Below, piece after piece: positions 61,009 through 64,000 of a stretch of 64,000 nt of DNA (within the stretch, counting starts at the first letter, position 1; each line of letters begins with the position of its first letter). The DNA comes from Anderseniella sp963787895. GTDB taxonomy: Bacteria; Pseudomonadota; Alphaproteobacteria; Rhizobiales; Aestuariivirgaceae. Where the stretch lies: NCBI GenBank assembly GCA_963787895.1, contig CAWBEX010000002.1, positions 186,001 through 250,000 of the forward strand, read 5' to 3'. Made by a program: the position numbers and the translations under genes. The notes under the pieces are model-generated. The model did not search any database. It saw nothing but the letters and a program-made list of their open reading frames with translations, and had not been told where the DNA came from.

Positions 61009-61455
61009 CTAGGCCGGTTCCGTCTCGAGCAGCATGCCGGATACACCAACTATGCGGACTTTTTCTCCGGCAGGCGCATCAGCACCACGAACCCGCCAGA
61101 CAGCATCGTCCAGCCTGACCTTGCCTTCGCCGTTGACTATTGCCTCATGCAGCACGACCGTCCGGCCAACATAGGCGTTGATGCGCTGGTTCAGATGAGG
61201 CTGGTCAGTCTCGTCGACGGCCCGTGTCTTCATGTAGCCACGTCCAAACCAGACATATATGACGCTGAGGAGAACGAACAGCACCGCCTCGGCTCGCCAA
61301 TCCAGCCCGAGGATCAGATCAACGATACCAACGCTCAGCGCAGCAAGCCCTAGCCAGACCAGGAAAATCGTCATGGTGAGCAGTTCACTCACCAGCAGAA
61401 CGGCGGCTATGATCCACCAGGTCCAGCCGCCAAAGAAGTCCATAAGTTCTGCCAT
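61009..61455 (-). CDS. NfeD-family membrane protein
   Basis: A 148-aa protein with an N-terminal pair of membrane helices (WWIIAAVLLVSELLTMTIFLVWLGLAALSVGIVDLIL) and a C-terminal OB-fold-like domain (INAYVGRTVVLHEAIVNGEGKVRLDDAVWRV). It is 14 bases after the SPFH gene and forms the usual NfeD/stomatin operon. NfeD proteins partner stomatin-like proteins in membrane microdomains. Confidence 0.9.
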   Translation of the reverse strand: MAELMDFFGGWTWWIIAAVLLVSELLTMTIFLVWLGLAALSVGIVDLILGLDWRAEAVLFVLLSVIYVWFGRGYMKTRAVDETDQPHLNQRINAYVGRTVVLHEAIVNGEGKVRLDDAVWRVRGADAPAGEKVRIVGVSGMLLETEPA

Positions 61456-61469
61456 AAGACCGATACCCC

Positions 61470-62450
61470 CTATTGACCGGCGCGTGGCACAGATGACCTT
61501 TTCGCACTGCCTGTACGCTGCGCCGAGCCACCATCTTGACCGAAGGCTTCCTTGGCAATCTCCGCTACACCTGCGATGGAGCCTATCACACTCGAAGCCT
61601 CAACCGGCAGCATCAGCAGTTTCTGGTTCGGTGACTTGGCGATGGATTCAAGCGCCTTGATGTAGTTGTTGGCTACGAAATAGTTCACAGCCTGAACATC
61701 ACCACTCGCAATTGCCTCAGACACCATGCGGGTTGCGTTGGCTTCTGCCTCTGCCCCGCGTTCACGTGCCTCAGCATCACGGAATGCAGCTTCACGGCGG
61801 CCTTCTGCATCCAGCATTATGGCCTGTTTTTCACCCTCTGCCTTCAGGATGGCTGACTCACGCGCGCCCTGCGCTTCCAAGATTGCGGCACGCTTGTCAC
61901 GTTCGGCCTTCATCTGGCGAGCCATTGAATCCACCAGATCGCGCGGTGGATTGATATCCTTGATGTCGATGCGGGTCATCTTGACGCCCCACGGCGAAGT
62001 TGCCTGATCCACCACACCCAGAATCGCGTGGTTGATGTCGTCTCGCTGCGACAACAGGCTGTCAAGGTCCATGGACCCCATGACCGTTCGGATATTGGTC
62101 ATGGTAATGTTGAGAATGGCATTCTCCAGCCGGTTCACCTCATAGGTTGCCTTGGCCGCATCCAGCACCTGGTAGAATGCAACGCCGTCCACCTGGACCA
62201 TTGCGTTGTCCTTGGTGATGACCTCCTGGCTCGGCACTTCCAGCACCTGCTCCATCATGTTCATCCGCGATCCGATCCGATCGATGAACGGCATGATAAT
62301 GCCAAGGCCGGGACCCAGGGTCTTGGTGTAGCGCCCAAACCGCTCGACGGTATATTCGAAACCTTGCGGCACAGTGGTGATTGCCTTGAAGACGCCTATA
62401 ACTGCCAGCGCAAGCAGCACCAGCACAAATACACTAAAGCCTTCCAGCAT
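61470..62450 (-). CDS. SPFH/band-7 (stomatin/paraslipin-like) protein
   Basis: A 326-aa protein: N-terminal membrane helix (FSVFVLVLLALAVIGVF), band-7 domain (VPQGFEYTVERFGRYTKTLGPGL, then VITKDNAMVQVDGV), a coiled coil rich in Ala/Glu/Arg (EAQGARESAILKAEGEKQA region) and a basic tail. ATG 62450 is chosen because GAGGGAAG lies 5 bases upstream. Partner of the NfeD protein downstream; a QmcA/paraslipin type by sequence. Confidence 0.93.
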   Translation of the reverse strand: MLEGFSVFVLVLLALAVIGVFKAITTVPQGFEYTVERFGRYTKTLGPGLGIIMPFIDRIGSRMNMMEQVLEVPSQEVITKDNAMVQVDGVAFYQVLDAAKATYEVNRLENAILNITMTNIRTVMGSMDLDSLLSQRDDINHAILGVVDQATSPWGVKMTRIDIKDINPPRDLVDSMARQMKAERDKRAAILEAQGARESAILKAEGEKQAIMLDAEGRREAAFRDAEARERGAEAEANATRMVSEAIASGDVQAVNYFVANNYIKALESIAKSPNQKLLMLPVEASSVIGSIAGVAEIAKEAFGQDGGSAQRTGSAKRSSVPRAGQ

Positions 62451-62554
62451 CAATCTTCCCTCGCAATGGTTCAATTTGTGAGGTGAAATCTACTATGATT
62501 CGCAAAATACCGGTGCTTTTTGCGACAAGTCATTTGAAGTGCCGGGCGAAGCCG

Positions 62555-63601
62555 CTAGAGCCAGCCGGCAAGTTCGTTGTCAATAATCCGCTTGAGCATC
62601 CTGATGGATGCGGCACTGTCGTTGAGGCAAGGAGTAACGGCAAAGTTCTCGCCACCGTTGTCTTCGAAAGTCTCCTTTACGCCGATGGCAATTTCCTCGA
62701 GCGTCTCCACGCAATCAGATGAAAAGCCCGGCGTGATGACCAGAAGATTTTTCACGCCCGCCCTGGCCAGCTCCTTGACCGTCGGTTCCGTATAGGGTTG
62801 CAACCATTCGGCCCGGCCAAACCGGGACTGGAAAGTTGTGATCAGTTCGTCTTCCGACAGATCCATCTTCTCCCGCAACAGCCGAGTCGTCTTGTGGCAA
62901 TGACAGTGATACGGATCACCTTTCATCAGGTATGATTTCGGCAAGCCATGATAAGAGGCAAGTATCTTCTCCGGTTTGAAATCCAACGACTTGAGGTGTG
63001 CCTTAAGACTGGTCGCGAGCGCATCAATGTATGCGGGATCATCATGATAGGGCGGAACCGTGCGTACAGCCGGCTGCCAGCGCAACTGCTTCAGCGCTTC
63101 GTAGCACTTGTCCAGCGCGGTTGCGCTCGTAGTGGCAGAGTATTGCGGGTACAGCGGAAACAGCAAAATGCGCTCACAACCTTGCTGTTGCAAATGCTCG
63201 ATACGGGACTTCACCGTGGGCAAACCATACCGCATGCCCCAGTCAACAACGATGCGGGAATTACCGGCAAACAGCTCAGCCAACTTTTCGCTCTGTGCCC
63301 GTGTAAAAGTCTTCAACGGCGATTCATCGCGCTCCTTGTTCCATATCTGGTCATATGCGTGACCAGACTTGGTAGGCCGGAAAGACAGGATGATGCCATT
63401 CAGAATGACCCACCAGAGTGCCCGGTTGGTTTCAATGACGCGCACGTCTGACAGAAACTCTTTCAGATAACGGCGCATCGGCCAGTAACTTGTCGCTTCC
63501 GGCGTACCAAGGTTCATGATCAGCACCCCGATCTTGCCACCTTTTACAGGCGGATGATCAGCAGGAAGTCTAAAAGCGCGCTTGTCGGTCGTCTGTAACA
63601 T
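62555..63601 (-). CDS. hemH: ferrochelatase
   Basis: A 348-aa ferrochelatase inserting Fe2+ into protoporphyrin IX. GVLIMNLGTPEATS at the N-terminus, VDWGMRYGLPTV, metal-site His in LASYHGLPKSYLMKGDPY, CHCHKTTRLL and PGFSSDCVETLEEIA (active-site Glu) are intact. ATG 63601 is preferred to TTG 63610. Cytosolic/membrane-associated; downstream of a partial CoA-ligase gene but functionally separate. Confidence 0.96.
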   Translation of the reverse strand: MLQTTDKRAFRLPADHPPVKGGKIGVLIMNLGTPEATSYWPMRRYLKEFLSDVRVIETNRALWWVILNGIILSFRPTKSGHAYDQIWNKERDESPLKTFTRAQSEKLAELFAGNSRIVVDWGMRYGLPTVKSRIEHLQQQGCERILLFPLYPQYSATTSATALDKCYEALKQLRWQPAVRTVPPYHDDPAYIDALATSLKAHLKSLDFKPEKILASYHGLPKSYLMKGDPYHCHCHKTTRLLREKMDLSEDELITTFQSRFGRAEWLQPYTEPTVKELARAGVKNLLVITPGFSSDCVETLEEIAIGVKETFEDNGGENFAVTPCLNDSAASIRMLKRIIDNELAGWL

Positions 63602-63663
63602 GTTTCTCAATCCATTTTCGGAACCAGGCCCCGCTCTTGGTACGCGGTGGCCGATTGGTCAGT

Positions 63664-64000
63664 TCAGGTCGTTGCAGGGCGATCATCAGCAATCACCTTG
63701 CCGTCGTTAGGTAATGTTCCCGGTTCAGCGAACTCGACCCTGCCGCGCACCTTGCAGATACTATGAAGGCTCAGCGCAACCTTGTCAGCCAGCTGCGGTG
63801 ATGACTTGCCGCATTCCGCATACAAGGTCAATTCATCCTGTTCATTGGCTCTACTCACCACAAGGCGCAGTTTGCCAAGCTCAAGATGCCTGCCTGCGAT
63901 TTCCGCTACCTGCGAAGGATGCACAAACATACCTTTCACCTTTGTAGTCTGGTCGGCGCGGCCCATCCAGCCCTTGATGCGAATGTTGGTCCTGCCGCAC
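63664..64000 (-). CDS. paaK: phenylacetate-CoA ligase family, C-terminal end (5' part outside the window)
   Basis: About 112 C-terminal residues, open at the right edge. RTNIRIKGWMGRADQTTKVKG and MFVHPSQVAEI are the hinge and C-terminal domain of PaaK-type AMP-forming ligases, and the ACT-like ending (KVRGRVEFAEPGTLP, then DGKVIADDRP) is typical. The N-terminal adenylation domain lies beyond the window. Possibly another aromatic-acid activating enzyme, in line with the two ligases of the anthranilate operon. Confidence 0.85.
   Translation of the reverse strand, partial: CGRTNIRIKGWMGRADQTTKVKGMFVHPSQVAEIAGRHLELGKLRLVVSRANEQDELTLYAECGKSSPQLADKVALSLHSICKVRGRVEFAEPGTLPNDGKVIADDRPATT

Overview
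The window looks like a piece of an alphaproteobacterial chromosome, most likely Hyphomicrobiales/Rhizobiales-like. The support is a CpdR-type single-domain response regulator, a candidate mmgR/suhB-family (alpha-r8) small RNA, a ROSE-like RNA thermometer in front of an hsp20 gene, RpoH-like promoter spacing of the alphaproteobacterial type, and rhizobial-style LysR and PxpABC gene sets. The genus cannot be named from the sequence. Coding density is high, genes sit in long tightly overlapping operons, and there is no rRNA, CRISPR array or intact insertion sequence. One tRNA is present, tRNA-Val(GAC).

Layout. 1-3.4 kb: a flavin-dependent monooxygenase (cut by the window edge) and an aldehyde dehydrogenase, divergent from a LysR regulator. 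3.7-8.7 kb: two small ORFs and an RND efflux pair. 9.1-19.8 kb: a nine-gene minus-strand operon whose lead gene is a two-domain anthraniloyl-CoA monooxygenase/reductase, followed by SDR, MarR, enoyl-CoA hydratase, acyl-CoA dehydrogenase, 2-aminobenzoate-CoA ligase, an Old-Yellow-Enzyme-type reductase, a second CoA ligase and a RidA protein. This fits the aerobic CoA-dependent ('hybrid') route of anthranilate degradation. A palindrome just upstream is the probable MarR operator. 19.9-24.1 kb: a D-cysteine-desulfhydrase-family PLP enzyme and a polar amino-acid ABC importer. 24.4-33.1 kb: an operon of HyuB, HyuA and a complete branched-chain-type (Liv) ABC importer. 33.3-40.2 kb: an AraC regulator, then BioY, AHS2 (PxpC), AHS1 (PxpB), biotin carboxylase, a minimal biotin carrier and PxpA, divergent from a LysR gene. 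Together 24.4-40.2 kb looks like one catabolic unit for a lactam, imide or urea-like amide: uptake, biotin-dependent carboxylation by a urea-carboxylase-like enzyme split into separate subunits, ATP-dependent ring opening, and its own biotin importer.

40.4-41.7 kb is a rearrangement scar: the front of a LysR gene runs directly into the back half of a glycosyltransferase, which is itself frameshifted, next to the 3' end of tRNA-Val. 41.8-48 kb holds conserved single genes: cpdR, an N-formylglutamate amidohydrolase, a GNAT acetyltransferase, the candidate mmgR-like sRNA, a HisN-type phosphatase, a lysophospholipase-like hydrolase, hsp20, a small secreted protein and a threonine aldolase. 48.5-64 kb is mostly housekeeping: gltBD, a DUF459 SGNH hydrolase with a lytic transglycosylase, galE and galU, a large outer-membrane beta-barrel protein, NfeD with an SPFH protein, ferrochelatase, and the C-terminal end of a phenylacetate-CoA ligase running off the window.

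Many starts were moved downstream of the longest open frame where a Shine-Dalgarno sequence, family N-terminus or neighbouring stop decided it. Function calls rest on motifs and remembered family features; no database search was run.
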